Source: Sulfurivirga sp964427185 | GTDB lineage: Bacteria > Pseudomonadota > Gammaproteobacteria > Thiomicrospirales > Thiomicrospiraceae | Length of the DNA: 64,000 nt | Reading direction: 5' to 3' | Assembly (NCBI GenBank): GCA_964427185.1 | Contig: CAYRSN010000001.1 | Span: 67,208 to 131,207, forward strand | Shown here: one piece after another, positions 33,401-42,441 of the stretch | Position numbering within the stretch: position 1 is the stretch's first letter | How the letters are laid out: the number at the start of each line of letters is the position of its first letter | Notes under the pieces: generated by a model | What the model was told of the DNA's origin: nothing | Seen by the model: the letters and a program-made list of their open reading frames with translations, nothing else | The model's database searches: none | Translations under genes and position numbers: made by a program

Positions 33401-35044
33401 ATGCTGATGTCAAAAAATATCCTGATCACACAAGGGCATGATATGCAAACCCCTGTGCTGACAGCGCAGCCAGCACAGTCAGAAGGAGAGGCGTTTTCCG
33501 CGTTAATGGCCTCTTTTCAACAGCTTGATTTATCAGGTGTGTCGCAAACACGGCATGATGCAGGCACGCTTGCACCCAACCTGCTTGACAAGGGAGCTGA
33601 GCCTGAAGAAAGCCGGAGTCAACAGAGCATGCTGGATGGTTTGGCCGAATTGATAGGTGCTCTGTCTCAAGTGCTGGATCAGGCGGCTGAGGTTTCTGGG
33701 TCGATAACAGACGATGGGAAGGTTGATGCTCAATTGGTGCAAAACGACACCACAGCATCTTTGATGGAAGAGTTGGCGCAATTGGCGCAGCAGCTTGAGC
33801 AGGTTGCGGAGGCATTGCCTGGTCGTGATGTGGCACACTCTCAAAGGGGTGAGATTGCATCAGAAGCACAGGCTCATTTCAATGAAGTGAACGCAGAAGG
33901 CTTATCGGCAAATTTTGCCACCCTATCTGTAATGGATAGCACGCCTGAAGACATCGGCATTCAAAAGGAGCGTGCTTTATCATTTTCTGGTGCGCGTGTG
34001 ACAGCCGCCTCAGAGTTGCAACAGCACCTTGCCAGACTGACAGCGCAGCTACAGCAGCTTGAGCAGCGGAGTAGCACGCCATCTGCGCAGGAGCCTGCCG
34101 CCTCTTTGGATGAAGCATATGCGGTAGAATCGGAACATTCACTCCCTTCTGCTTTGACAAAATCACAGCTGGATGCAATGCGAACATCTTTGGTGCGTCT
34201 GCAGCAGTATTTGGCGCAAAAAGAAAGCATGATGGGGGACAAGCCGCCTGTACGGCAGTCGGGTGCGCAGGTGCTGGTTGATGAGCATATCACTCAGGGC
34301 GCATTTGCAGGGAAAGCCAAACTTGGTGCCGAGCCTTCTCGCTTATTAGACACCCTTATGCAGCCAGGCGCTATGCCTGGTGCGATGAATAGCTTGCGTT
34401 GGCAGTCAGCATTGGGGGAGAAGCCCGCTTTAAACCCTATGACGCGTTTGCAAACGGCGCTCGCCGCGCAGGTTGACGGCGATGGAATGTTATTGCAGTC
34501 AGAAGAAGGAGAAGAAGCGTCCCAAGCGCAGAGTGGCTATTCAAGCCGTGGGATGGAGGGGGCTGCTTCCCGCGGTGGATCAGGCCACTCTGTCTTGGCG
34601 CAAAGCACTCTCTCATTACCTGTTAAGCATCCCCAGTGGGGGGAGCAGCTGGCGCAGCGGGTTTTGTTTTTAGCGCAAAACAATCAGCAGCTGGCGCAAA
34701 TACGTCTGAATCCTGCCCATCTTGGCCCTATTCAGATCAAAATGAAACTGGATCAGGATCAGGCGGTACAGGTCAGCCTGCATGCACACCATGCTTTAAC
34801 ACGGGATGCAATTGAACAGGCTGTTCCACGCCTGAAAGAGATGTTTGCGCAACAGGGATTGACGCTGGGAGATATTCAGGTGCAAGCAGATGCACAAGGA
34901 CATGCACAGGCGTTTGCGCAGATGCGCAGAGAAGCTTCAGCATTTGGCATGCAAGCTGGGCATACATCTGAAAGTGAAGATGAAAACAGCATGGTGCCAG
35001 TGACACAGGTGCGTCAGGATGGGCTCATTGATCATTTTGTCTGA
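33401..35044 (+). CDS. fliK: Flagellar hook-length control protein FliK
   Basis: About 547 residues. The N-terminal two thirds are low-complexity, Gln/Ala/Glu-rich and unfolded, as expected for the molecular ruler. The C-terminal substrate-switch domain is clear: WGEQLAQRVLFLAQNNQQLA, QIRLNPAHLGPIQIKMKLDQ, and TRDAIEQAVPRLKEMFAQQG. FliK is secreted and signals FlhB when the hook is complete. The ATG at 33401 has AAAGGA at good distance; a GTG one codon earlier and an ATG at 33407 are alternatives. motA follows. Confidence 0.92.
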   Translation: MLMSKNILITQGHDMQTPVLTAQPAQSEGEAFSALMASFQQLDLSGVSQTRHDAGTLAPNLLDKGAEPEESRSQQSMLDGLAELIGALSQVLDQAAEVSGSITDDGKVDAQLVQNDTTASLMEELAQLAQQLEQVAEALPGRDVAHSQRGEIASEAQAHFNEVNAEGLSANFATLSVMDSTPEDIGIQKERALSFSGARVTAASELQQHLARLTAQLQQLEQRSSTPSAQEPAASLDEAYAVESEHSLPSALTKSQLDAMRTSLVRLQQYLAQKESMMGDKPPVRQSGAQVLVDEHITQGAFAGKAKLGAEPSRLLDTLMQPGAMPGAMNSLRWQSALGEKPALNPMTRLQTALAAQVDGDGMLLQSEEGEEASQAQSGYSSRGMEGAASRGGSGHSVLAQSTLSLPVKHPQWGEQLAQRVLFLAQNNQQLAQIRLNPAHLGPIQIKMKLDQDQAVQVSLHAHHALTRDAIEQAVPRLKEMFAQQGLTLGDIQVQADAQGHAQAFAQMRREASAFGMQAGHTSESEDENSMVPVTQVRQDGLIDHFV

Positions 35045-35086
35045 GTTGGATAAACCGGCAATTTTCATAGAGGTGAAAGCATAAGC

Positions 35087-35938
35087 ATGAAAGCAATTGT
35101 AGGCACGCTGATTGTTGTGGGCTCCGTGTTGGGGGGCTATTTACCGCACGGCTCGTTTGGTATTTTGATTCAGCCTTTGGAGGTGCTGATTATCTGCGGA
35201 AGTGCTTTTGGCGCCTTTGTGATTTCCAATCCGGGCTGGGTGGTTAAAGCCAGCTTTGGAAAAGCGGTTGGTCTGGCCAAGCCCAATCCTTATAACAAGG
35301 AAATGTATCTGGAGCTTCTGGGATTGATGTTCAAGATCTTCAATAAGGCACGCCGCGAAGGGCTGATGTCGATAGAGGCGGACGTGGAAGATCCTCACTC
35401 CAGCGAGCTGTTTAATTCAGCACCTAAGGTGGCGGCGGATCATCACATCGTAGATTTTATCTGTGACTATCTTCGACTGATGATTTCTGGTGCCAGCAAC
35501 CCATATCAACTGGAAGACCTGATGATTCTTGAGCTGGATCTGCACCATCATGAAGCGGCTCAGCCAGGGCATGCTATTGGTGAAGTAGCACAGGCACTGC
35601 CGGCATTCGGTATCGTGGCTGCGGTATTGGGGATTATTGTAACAATGAGCTATTTGGATGCAGGGCCAATGGAAATTGCCCACCATATGTCTGTCGCCTT
35701 GGTAGGGACATTTCTGGGGATTTTGGTGGCCTACGGTATTGTGGGGCCCATTGGGCAGGATATTATCAACCGCGCCAATGACGAAGGGCACTTTTACGGT
35801 GTTATCAAAACCTGTTTGATGGCAAACTTAAACGGCTATGCACCGCAGGTAGCGGTGGAATTTGGTAGAAAGGCCGTGCCGCATGTGGAGCGCCCTTCCT
35901 TTCAGGAGCTGGATGAATACCTGCAGAGCATCAAATAA
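35087..35938 (+). CDS. motA: Flagellar stator protein MotA
   Basis: 283 residues, close to the ~290 of E. coli-type MotA. Four membrane segments: ~1-22, ~28-50, ~165-190 (PAFGIVAAVLGIIVTMSYLD) and ~200-225. The cytoplasmic loop has MLKIFNKARREG-like MFKIFNKARREGLMSIEADV and DPHSSELF. With MotB it forms the proton-driven stator. Placement between fliK and fliL inside the fli operon is uncommon; in many relatives motAB lies elsewhere. Confidence 0.95.
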   Translation: MKAIVGTLIVVGSVLGGYLPHGSFGILIQPLEVLIICGSAFGAFVISNPGWVVKASFGKAVGLAKPNPYNKEMYLELLGLMFKIFNKARREGLMSIEADVEDPHSSELFNSAPKVAADHHIVDFICDYLRLMISGASNPYQLEDLMILELDLHHHEAAQPGHAIGEVAQALPAFGIVAAVLGIIVTMSYLDAGPMEIAHHMSVALVGTFLGILVAYGIVGPIGQDIINRANDEGHFYGVIKTCLMANLNGYAPQVAVEFGRKAVPHVERPSFQELDEYLQSIK

Positions 35939-35953
35939 AACGGATAGCTATCC

Positions 35954-36853
35954 ATGAGTGACGAACAGTCCATCATCATAAAGCGGGTGAATAAATGCCC
36001 CCATGCCGCCCATGGGGGGGCATGGAAAATCGCTTTTGCGGACTTTATGACCGCTACGACGGCCTTTTTTTTGATGCTGTGGGTATTGGGCGGCACCAGT
36101 GATGAAGAAATGAAAGCCATGGCGGAGTACTTCCGTAATCCAGCAGTGATTGAAGCCTCGCCACAGGTATTGGTAGAAAGCAAGTCACAGGGAAGACCGA
36201 CCAATACGATTATTGATGCAGGCGGGTTTCAGGATATGCCGACAGGCAAGGAAGGGGATGAAAGCGGTTCTGGCAAGGCTAAAGAGCAAGAAGAAGCGGA
36301 AATGAACCAGTTAAAGCTAATGATTGAGCAGAAGATCAATGCGGATCCGGTGCTCAATAAGCTAAAGGATCAGCTGAAACTGGATGTAACGCCGAACGGG
36401 CTGCAAATACAGATCCTGGATGACCGTAAACGTCCGATGTTTGAAAGTGGTGTGGATATTCCACGGGATTATGCCGCCCGACTTATTCGGGAAGTGGGTG
36501 AAATTCTCGCGCAGACGGATCGGCCGATCAGCATTGCCGGGCATACGGATGCCTCGCGCTATGCCAGTCAGGAATATACCAACTGGGAGCTTTCCGCAGA
36601 CCGTGCCAATGCGGCACGCAGGCTGCTGCTGAGAGGCGGCGTGCCAGAGAAGCGTATCGCACAGGTGGTGGGGCTGGCAGACACAGTGCCGTTTGATAAG
36701 GAAAACCCTTATAATTCTCGCAACCGGCGTATCAGTATTATTGTGCTCAGTCAGGATGCTGAGCGCCGTTTAAAGAGTTTAAGTGAAGCAGCGGGTGTGG
36801 AAGACTTGGGCAAGGAGCTTAAACTGCCTGCACCGCAGCCGGGACATCATTGA
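35954..36853 (+). CDS. motB: Flagellar stator protein MotB
   Basis: 299 residues. A single N-terminal membrane segment follows WKIAFADFMTATTAFFLMLW, in which Asp30 is the ion-binding aspartate. The C-terminal half is an OmpA-like peptidoglycan-binding domain (RPISIAGHTDASRYASQEYT, NWELSADRANAARRLLLRGG, NRRISIIVL). It anchors the stator to the cell wall. It lies 15 bases after motA and 23 before fliL. Confidence 0.96.
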   Translation: MSDEQSIIIKRVNKCPHAAHGGAWKIAFADFMTATTAFFLMLWVLGGTSDEEMKAMAEYFRNPAVIEASPQVLVESKSQGRPTNTIIDAGGFQDMPTGKEGDESGSGKAKEQEEAEMNQLKLMIEQKINADPVLNKLKDQLKLDVTPNGLQIQILDDRKRPMFESGVDIPRDYAARLIREVGEILAQTDRPISIAGHTDASRYASQEYTNWELSADRANAARRLLLRGGVPEKRIAQVVGLADTVPFDKENPYNSRNRRISIIVLSQDAERRLKSLSEAAGVEDLGKELKLPAPQPGHH

Positions 36854-36876
36854 ATTTTGGGCTTTAGGAGGCTGTT

Positions 36877-37461
36877 ATGGCGGAAGAAGAAAAGGAAGAA
36901 AAAAAATCAGGTGGCGGCAATACACTGTTGATTATTATGGTTGTATTGCTGTTTATCATTGTGCTGGCACTTGGCGGGCTGGTTGTATGGCTGTTGCTGA
37001 GCCAGAAAGGAGGCGATGAAGGCGGTAACAAAGATACTGCTGCGCATGAAGCGCCAGCGGAACACGGGGAAGCTGGCGGTAATAGCCATGCCAAGCAGTA
37101 CTCACCTAAATACAAACAATTTGAACCTCCACCGGAAGATGCAGCTCCTCAGTATTTTGAAATGAAGCCGTTTGTGGTGAATTTCAAAGGTGAGGGCAAG
37201 GCACGCTTTTTGGCAGTGAATATCAAGTTCATGACCTATTACCCGCAGCTGGTACAGGAAATGGAGCATTTGCGCCCAATTTTACGCAATGATATTACCC
37301 TGTTGCTGCGTAAACAGACCTATACCAAGCTCAGTGCAGATGATGGTCCGGAAGTGCTGCGCCAGGAGATTCTGGAAACAGCGCGACAGGTGTTGGAAAA
37401 GCACCGGATTTATCCGGATCTTCTGGAAGATGTATATCTTGAGCGCTTTGTAATGCAATGA
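36877..37461 (+). CDS. fliL: Flagellar basal body-associated protein FliL
   Basis: 194 residues. An acidic/basic short N-terminus, one membrane segment at ~18-45 (TLLIIMVVLLFIIVLALGGL), and a periplasmic SPFH-like domain (YFEMKPFVVNFKGEGKARFL, AVNIKFMTYYPQLVQEMEHL, RPILRNDITLLLRKQTYTKL). It surrounds and supports the stator. TTTAGGAGG is its ribosome site. It lies directly after motB here, which fits a functional link with the stator. Confidence 0.93.
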   Translation: MAEEEKEEKKSGGGNTLLIIMVVLLFIIVLALGGLVVWLLLSQKGGDEGGNKDTAAHEAPAEHGEAGGNSHAKQYSPKYKQFEPPPEDAAPQYFEMKPFVVNFKGEGKARFLAVNIKFMTYYPQLVQEMEHLRPILRNDITLLLRKQTYTKLSADDGPEVLRQEILETARQVLEKHRIYPDLLEDVYLERFVMQ

Positions 37462-37477
37462 ACATGGTCAGCGCCTG

Positions 37478-38512
37478 ATGGATGATATTCTCAGTCAAGA
37501 TGAAGTCGATGCGCTCCTTCGCGGTTTGGACGATGGCGATGTAGAAGCTGAGAGTGATCAGCCGGAAGGCGAGCTGGCAATCAAGCCTTACGACTTTTCC
37601 AATCAGGAACGCATTGTTCGCGGGCGTCTGCCCGCGCTGGATATTATCAATGAGCGCTTCACCCGTGGTTTTCAGCGCCAGTTTAATGAACTGATCATGT
37701 CCACCATAGAGGTGGCTGCGGGTGAAATCAAAATCATCAAAATGATTGATTATCAGCGCAACCTGTTTTTTCCTACCAGTTTGAACCTGTATCGCCTGAA
37801 CCCATTAAATACAGTCTCTTTGTTCACGCTGGATTCCAAATTGATTTTTACCGCCGTAGATATTTACTTCGGTGGCACAGGGCTGCTGCCTTTTAAAATC
37901 GAGGGGCGGGAGTACAGCCCGGTGGAAACCAGTATGATTCGCAGTATTCTGGATATCATCATCGAAAACATGCACAAGGCTTGGGCACCGGTGATGGATT
38001 TGGAAATCGAGTACATGCACTCCGAGATGAACCCCAAGTTTGCCTCCATTACCGATCCGACCGATATGGTCGTCGTCAGCCCAGTGCATGTGCGTTTTGA
38101 AGGCGCAGAAGGGCGGCTGGACATTGTCATACCCTATGCGGCGCTGGAGCCGATCCGGGATAAGCTGGAAGAAGGCTTGCAAAACCTTCAGGGTGACAGT
38201 GATAACCGCTGGAGTCGCACGATACGGGATGAGGTGAAAAATATTCAGGTGCAGCTCAGCTCCACTTTGGCTGAACTGACCATGGATGTTCGCGACCTGA
38301 TGCGCTTGAACGATGGCGACATTATTCCATTTGACATGCCGGATCAGGTCACACTGCTGGCGGAAGATGTCCCCATTGCCCGTGGTAAGCTGGGTGTCAA
38401 CGAGCGGGATAAAAAAGCCATTAAAATTGAAGAAATTATTCACCATCCGGCCTATTCGGAGCCACCGATTACGCCAAACAATCCAATGAGAGGCAATGAA
38501 GACGATGAGTGA
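37478..38512 (+). CDS. fliM: Flagellar motor switch protein FliM
   Basis: 344 residues. The N-terminal CheY-P-binding peptide DDILSQDEVDALL is intact. The middle has YDFSNQERIVRGRLPALDII, NERFTRGFQRQFNELIMSTI and YFGGTGLLPFKIEGREYSPV. The C-terminal SpoA domain follows. It is part of the C ring and receives the chemotaxis signal from CheY. The stop overlaps the start of fliN. Confidence 0.97.
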   Translation: MDDILSQDEVDALLRGLDDGDVEAESDQPEGELAIKPYDFSNQERIVRGRLPALDIINERFTRGFQRQFNELIMSTIEVAAGEIKIIKMIDYQRNLFFPTSLNLYRLNPLNTVSLFTLDSKLIFTAVDIYFGGTGLLPFKIEGREYSPVETSMIRSILDIIIENMHKAWAPVMDLEIEYMHSEMNPKFASITDPTDMVVVSPVHVRFEGAEGRLDIVIPYAALEPIRDKLEEGLQNLQGDSDNRWSRTIRDEVKNIQVQLSSTLAELTMDVRDLMRLNDGDIIPFDMPDQVTLLAEDVPIARGKLGVNERDKKAIKIEEIIHHPAYSEPPITPNNPMRGNEDDE

Positions 38513-38981
38513 TGAAAAAAACGACAATAATGCTGAAGAGGAAGCGCTAGACTGGGGCGATGCACTGGCAGAGCAGGCGGCTGCCGAAGGCGGAGACGCC
38601 GAAGCGGATCCTTGGGTAGAAGCGCTTTCTGAGCAGGCAGAAGCCACCGAGCATGAAGACCTCAGCACCTCTGAAACAGAAAACCTGTTCGCTCACCTGC
38701 GCAATGATGATGGAGGCGAAAAGCTGGATTTGGATGTGCTGTTGGATATTCCGGTGACTGTATCACTGGAAATTGGACGTACCAAAGCCACTATCCGTAA
38801 CCTGCTTTCCTATACACAGGGCTCTGTGGTAGAGCTGGATCGTCTGGCCGGTGAGCCTTTGGATGTGCTGGTAAACGGCACATTGATCGCTCATGGTGAA
38901 GTGGTGGTGATCAACGACAAGTTCGGGGTGCGTCTGACCGATGTTATCAGCCCGCAAGAGCGCATTAAAAAGCTTAAATAA
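38505..38981 (+). CDS. fliN: Flagellar motor switch protein FliN
   Basis: 158 residues with a long, strongly acidic N-terminal extension and a C-terminal SpoA domain: LDVLLDIPVTVSLEIGRTKA, VELDRLAGEPLDVLVNGTLI, AHGEVVVINDKFGVRLTDVI. It builds the lower C ring with FliM. The ATG at 38505 is preferred because GAGAGG (38488-38493) is at a usable distance; the ATG at 38496 would be only two bases from it. Confidence 0.94.
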   Translation: MSDEKNDNNAEEEALDWGDALAEQAAAEGGDAEADPWVEALSEQAEATEHEDLSTSETENLFAHLRNDDGGEKLDLDVLLDIPVTVSLEIGRTKATIRNLLSYTQGSVVELDRLAGEPLDVLVNGTLIAHGEVVVINDKFGVRLTDVISPQERIKKLK

Positions 38982-38997
38982 GCCCGAAAACATTGAG

Positions 38998-39462
38998 ATG
39001 AAGCACCTTTTGCACGAAAAAATTTTTTTTAAAAAAAGGGGGAGACCCCTTTTGCTTATGTGTTTACTGGGTTGTGTGGCACATGTACAGGCTGAAACCG
39101 AAGTGGGTAGCCAAGTGCTAAATGCGGGAGATTATGTGGGGCAGTTGGTGTTTTCGCTGGGCGTTGTGTTGGCGTTGATTTTTGCGGCGGCTTGGCTGTT
39201 AAAGCGTTTTACTCAGCTACCTGGTGGAAGGCAGCAGCATATTCAGATAATTTCTGCCATGGCGGTGGGGCGTCAGGAAAAGCTGTTGCTGGTGCAGGTG
39301 GGACAACAGCAGATGCTCATAGGGGTGACATCGGCGAAAATCACCTTGCTGCAAACGCTTGCAGAGCCTGTGGCAGTGGCTGATAATGAAGCCCATGAAG
39401 ATGCTGGCATGCCTTTTTCCAAATGGTTTAATGATGCGCTTAAAAAAGCTCCCAAGCGCTAA
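38998..39462 (+). CDS. fliO: Flagellar biosynthesis protein FliO
   Basis: 154 residues. An N-terminal signal-like segment (~15-34, PLLLMCLLGCVAHVQAE) and a membrane helix at ~50-70 (LVFSLGVVLALIFAAAWLLK) are followed by a small cytoplasmic domain (IQIISAMAVGRQEKLLLVQV, GQQQMLIGVT) typical of FliO. It assists assembly of FliP in the export gate. The ATG at 38998 follows TTGAG. Codons 7-20 come from a T8A7G5 hairpin-bearing stretch (39015-39055) that is almost repeated in legC; the long homopolymers are a possible slippage point. Confidence 0.88.
   Translation: MKHLLHEKIFFKKRGRPLLLMCLLGCVAHVQAETEVGSQVLNAGDYVGQLVFSLGVVLALIFAAAWLLKRFTQLPGGRQQHIQIISAMAVGRQEKLLLVQVGQQQMLIGVTSAKITLLQTLAEPVAVADNEAHEDAGMPFSKWFNDALKKAPKR
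39015..39055 (+). repeat. Short hairpin-bearing repeat, copy 2 (inside fliO)
   Basis: CGAAAAAATT, T-run, A7, G5, AGA, C4, T4, GC: same length as the copy in legC (11249-11289) and same order of tracts. AAAAGGGG and CCCCTTTT form a perfect 8-bp hairpin with a GAGA loop. Translated in frame as part of the FliO N-terminus. Confidence 0.5.
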
Positions 39463-40240
39463 GTCTCTCTTCCCTTTTCTGGGAGTGGGTGTACTCTTTA
39501 CCATGCCTGTTTTGTTGTTGCTGAGTTGGTCTGAGTCGGCTCAGGCGGCAGCAGGTATTCCTGCTTTTACGGTGACGGTGAATGATGAGGGCAATCAGGA
39601 CTATACCCTGACGATCCAGATTCTGTTGCTGATGGCAGGGCTGACCCTATTGCCGGCGGCTCTGATCGCCATGACCTCTTTTATGCGTATTGTGATTGTG
39701 TTTGCGCTGTTGCGCCAGGCGCTGGGAACGATGAATACGCCTTCTAATCAGGTGCTGATTGGTCTGGCACTGTTTTTGACACTGTTTATTATGAGCCCGG
39801 TGCTGGATCGTATCTATAAGGATGCGTTACTGCCTTATATGAATGAACAGGTGACCTTTCAACAGGCGGTGGAGGCTGCGGCTAAGCCTTTGCATCAGTT
39901 TATGATTCAGCAAACGCGGGAGGAAGACTTGGGGATGTTTGCTGAGATGGCGAACATTACGCTGGAGCAGCCGGAGACGGTGCCTTTTAAGGTGTTGCTC
40001 CCTGCTTTTATGACATCAGAGCTGAAAACAGCGTTTCAAATTGGATTTTTGATTTTTATTCCGTTTTTGATTATTGACCTGGTGATTGCCAGCCTGTTGA
40101 TGTCCATGGGGATGATGATGCTCTCTCCTATGATTATTTCTCTGCCGTTTAAACTCATGCTGTTTGTGCTGGTGGATGGCTGGGTGCTGGTGATGGGCAC
40201 ACTGGTGAATAGTTTTATTGTTTCAGGCAGTGGAGTGTAG
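39434..40240 (+). CDS. fliP: Flagellar export gate protein FliP
   Basis: 268 residues from ATG 39434 (an ATG one codon earlier is equivalent). The signal peptide has a basic n-region (RLKKLPSAK), a hydrophobic core and AQA cleavage. Family motifs: LTIQILLLMAGLTLLPAALI, MTSFMRIVIVFALLRQALGT, FLTLFIMSPVLDRIYKDALL, FLIFIPFLIIDLVIASLLMS, MGMMMLSPMIISLPFKLMLF. It forms the core of the type III export gate with FliQ and FliR. It overlaps fliO by 29 bases. Confidence 0.95.
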   Translation: MRLKKLPSAKSLFPFLGVGVLFTMPVLLLLSWSESAQAAAGIPAFTVTVNDEGNQDYTLTIQILLLMAGLTLLPAALIAMTSFMRIVIVFALLRQALGTMNTPSNQVLIGLALFLTLFIMSPVLDRIYKDALLPYMNEQVTFQQAVEAAAKPLHQFMIQQTREEDLGMFAEMANITLEQPETVPFKVLLPAFMTSELKTAFQIGFLIFIPFLIIDLVIASLLMSMGMMMLSPMIISLPFKLMLFVLVDGWVLVMGTLVNSFIVSGSGV

Positions 40241-40243
40241 GGA

Positions 40244-40522
40244 ATGGAAGAAACACTGGTGCTGGAAATTGGGCAGAAGATGATGGAGGTGATTGTCTTA
40301 TTGTCGGCGCCTTTGTTGATTCCTGCGCTGATTGTCGGGCTGGTGGTGGGGATGTTTCAGGCGGCCACGCAGATAAACGAAATGACCTTGAGCTTTATTC
40401 CCAAGCTGGCGATTGTGGCGATTTCAGCAGTGGTGTTTGGCCCCTGGATGTTGGATGTATGGGAAAGCTTTACCCGTGAGCTGTTTCAGAATATTCCAGT
40501 TTTGATTGGCTTGGCGAACTGA
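40244..40522 (+). CDS. fliQ: Flagellar export gate protein FliQ
   Basis: 92 residues with two membrane helices. Motifs IVLLSAPLLIPALIVGLVVG, MFQAATQINEMTLSFIPKLA and GPWMLDVWESFTRELFQNIP are typical of FliQ. It packs around the FliP/FliR pore in the inner membrane. It lies 3 bases after fliP and 4 before the likely fliR start. Confidence 0.96.
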   Translation: MEETLVLEIGQKMMEVIVLLSAPLLIPALIVGLVVGMFQAATQINEMTLSFIPKLAIVAISAVVFGPWMLDVWESFTRELFQNIPVLIGLAN

Positions 40523-40526
40523 GCTT

Positions 40527-41306
40527 GTGGTTTTATCCTATCAGACGTTTTTAGAGTATCTGGGACTTTATTTCTGGGCTTTTGTGCGCTTGGGAGCCAT
40601 GATGGCGATGGTGCCGCTGTTTTCTATGGCGGCTATTCCCACTCGGATTCGTTTGATTCTGGCTGTGATGATTACTGTGGCGGTGGCACCACAGCTGAGC
40701 CTGCCACCGCCGATTGATCCTTTTACCGGTGCCGGGCTGGTGGTGATGCTGCAGCAGATTGGCATCGGGCTGGCAATGGGTTTGGTGTTTCTGATCATTT
40801 TTCAGGCTTTTGTACTGGGGGGCTATTTTGTCTCCATGGGCATGGGGTTGGCCTTTGCGACTATGGCGGATCCTGTAAATGGCACGAATACGCCTGTTGT
40901 GAGTCAGATTTTTACGGTTTTGGTCACGCTGCTTTTTTTGGCTTTAAACGGCCACCTGCTGATGATACAGGTGCTGGTGGATAGCTTTTCCTATTTACCG
41001 GTAGGGTTTGATATGCTGTCGCGGGACAGTATCTGGCAGTTGATTAAATTCGGTGCTTATATTTTTTCTGCCGGTGTATTGATGGCGCTGCCGGTGGTGA
41101 CCAGCTTGCTACTGGTGAACTTTGCATTTGGCATTATGTCCTGTGCGGCACCGGCGATGAATATTTTTGCGGTGGGGTTCCCCATTACCTTGCTCACAGG
41201 TCTTGTGCTGCTTTCTTTTATCGCCCCCTTTTTGCTGGAGCATCTGCGAACGTTGATTCATCACGGGGTAGAATTGATTCAATCTTTTCAGCTGAGTAAA
41301 CCCTGA
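40527..41306 (+). CDS. fliR: Flagellar export gate protein FliR
   Basis: 259 residues from a GTG at 40527, with GAACTGAG just upstream; a TTG at 40506 inside fliQ would add 7 residues. Motifs: FWAFVRLGAMMAMVPLFSMA, IPTRIRLILAVMITVAVAPQ, QIGIGLAMGLVFLIIFQAFV, GGYFVSMGMGLAFATMADPV. It is the third gate component. The start codon is less certain than the identity. The flhB ATG overlaps its stop. Confidence 0.93.
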   Translation: MVLSYQTFLEYLGLYFWAFVRLGAMMAMVPLFSMAAIPTRIRLILAVMITVAVAPQLSLPPPIDPFTGAGLVVMLQQIGIGLAMGLVFLIIFQAFVLGGYFVSMGMGLAFATMADPVNGTNTPVVSQIFTVLVTLLFLALNGHLLMIQVLVDSFSYLPVGFDMLSRDSIWQLIKFGAYIFSAGVLMALPVVTSLLLVNFAFGIMSCAAPAMNIFAVGFPITLLTGLVLLSFIAPFLLEHLRTLIHHGVELIQSFQLSKP

Positions 41307-42439
41307 TGGCAGAAAACGCTGACGGCCAGGAAAAAAGCGAACAGCCCACGGAAAAACGCCTGCGTGAGGCACGGGAAAAGGGGCAGGTGCCACGCTCTAA
41401 GGAGTTGGCAACAGTCTTTATGATGCTGGTGGCCGGGTTTTACTTTTATCTACTGGGGCCGGAGGTGATCAAATCCTTTGAAGCGCTTTTGTATAAAGGG
41501 CTGTATTTTGATCATCAGCATGCCACAGATATTAACAAGGCTTTTAATCTGATGCTGGGGCTGCTGGTGCAGGGGTGGCATATTATGTGGCCGTTTCTGC
41601 TGATTATGACAGTAATTGCCATTGTGTCGTCTATTCTTGTGGGCGGGTGGAATTTTGCGCCTAAAGCACTGCAGCCGAAGTTTTCCAAGCTGAACCCGAT
41701 TACGGGGTTTATCAAGCTGTTTTCCATGCGAAACTTCCTGGAGCTGATTAAGGCTATTTTGAAAGTGGCCTTAATCGGTGGGGTGGCGGTGCTGGTGATT
41801 GTGCAGCTGGAAGGGCAGATCATGCACCTGAGCAAAATGAACACCTTGGCGGCATTGGCCGGGGCAGGGGAGATTATCGTCTGGGCGTTTATTTTGATCA
41901 GTTTATCGCTGATTGTCATTGCATTGATCGATGTGCCTTTTCAGTTGTGGGAGCACACCCGGCAGATGATGATGACCAAACAGGAAGTAAAAGAGGAACA
42001 TAAGCAGCAGGAAGGTGATCCTCAGGTCAAAGGGCGGATCCGCCAGCTGCAGCGGGAAATGGCGCAGAGACGTATGCTGCAGAAAGTGCCAGAGGCAGAT
42101 GTGGTGATCACCAACCCGACACATTTTGCCGTAGCCTTGAAATATGACCCGAATACCATGCGTGAGCCGGTGGTGATTGCAATGGGGGCGGATCTGATCG
42201 CTTCTCAGATTCGTACACTGGCTAAAAAGCACCAGGTGCCTGTGGTGGAGGCGCCGATGCTGGCACGCGCCTTATACTATAATGCCCAGGAAGGTGCGCC
42301 TATTCCATGGCAGCTGTTTCGTGCAGTGGCTGCCGTATTGGCGTATGTGTATCAGTTGCGAGAGGGGGGGCATGTTCAGCCGCCTGATTTTGACCAGTTG
42401 CCAGTCCCGAAGGAAATGGCCGAGCCGGATAAAACGTAG
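41306..42439 (+). CDS. flhB: Flagellar export switch protein FlhB
   Basis: 377 residues. The N-terminus is EKSEQPTEKRLREAREKGQV, followed by PRSKEL and four membrane segments. The cytoplasmic domain carries the self-cleavage site NPTH (Asn270-His273) within VVITNPTHFAVALKYD. FlhB switches export from rod/hook to filament substrates on contact with FliK. It overlaps fliR by 1 base and lies 2 bases before flhA. Confidence 0.97.
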   Translation: MAENADGQEKSEQPTEKRLREAREKGQVPRSKELATVFMMLVAGFYFYLLGPEVIKSFEALLYKGLYFDHQHATDINKAFNLMLGLLVQGWHIMWPFLLIMTVIAIVSSILVGGWNFAPKALQPKFSKLNPITGFIKLFSMRNFLELIKAILKVALIGGVAVLVIVQLEGQIMHLSKMNTLAALAGAGEIIVWAFILISLSLIVIALIDVPFQLWEHTRQMMMTKQEVKEEHKQQEGDPQVKGRIRQLQREMAQRRMLQKVPEADVVITNPTHFAVALKYDPNTMREPVVIAMGADLIASQIRTLAKKHQVPVVEAPMLARALYYNAQEGAPIPWQLFRAVAAVLAYVYQLREGGHVQPPDFDQLPVPKEMAEPDKT

Positions 42440-42441
42440 GT

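Noticed and set aside
37805..38668. A 287-codon open frame on the minus strand
   Set aside because: It is antisense to fliM and fliN, low-complexity Ser/Ala at its start, with no ribosome site or family resemblance.
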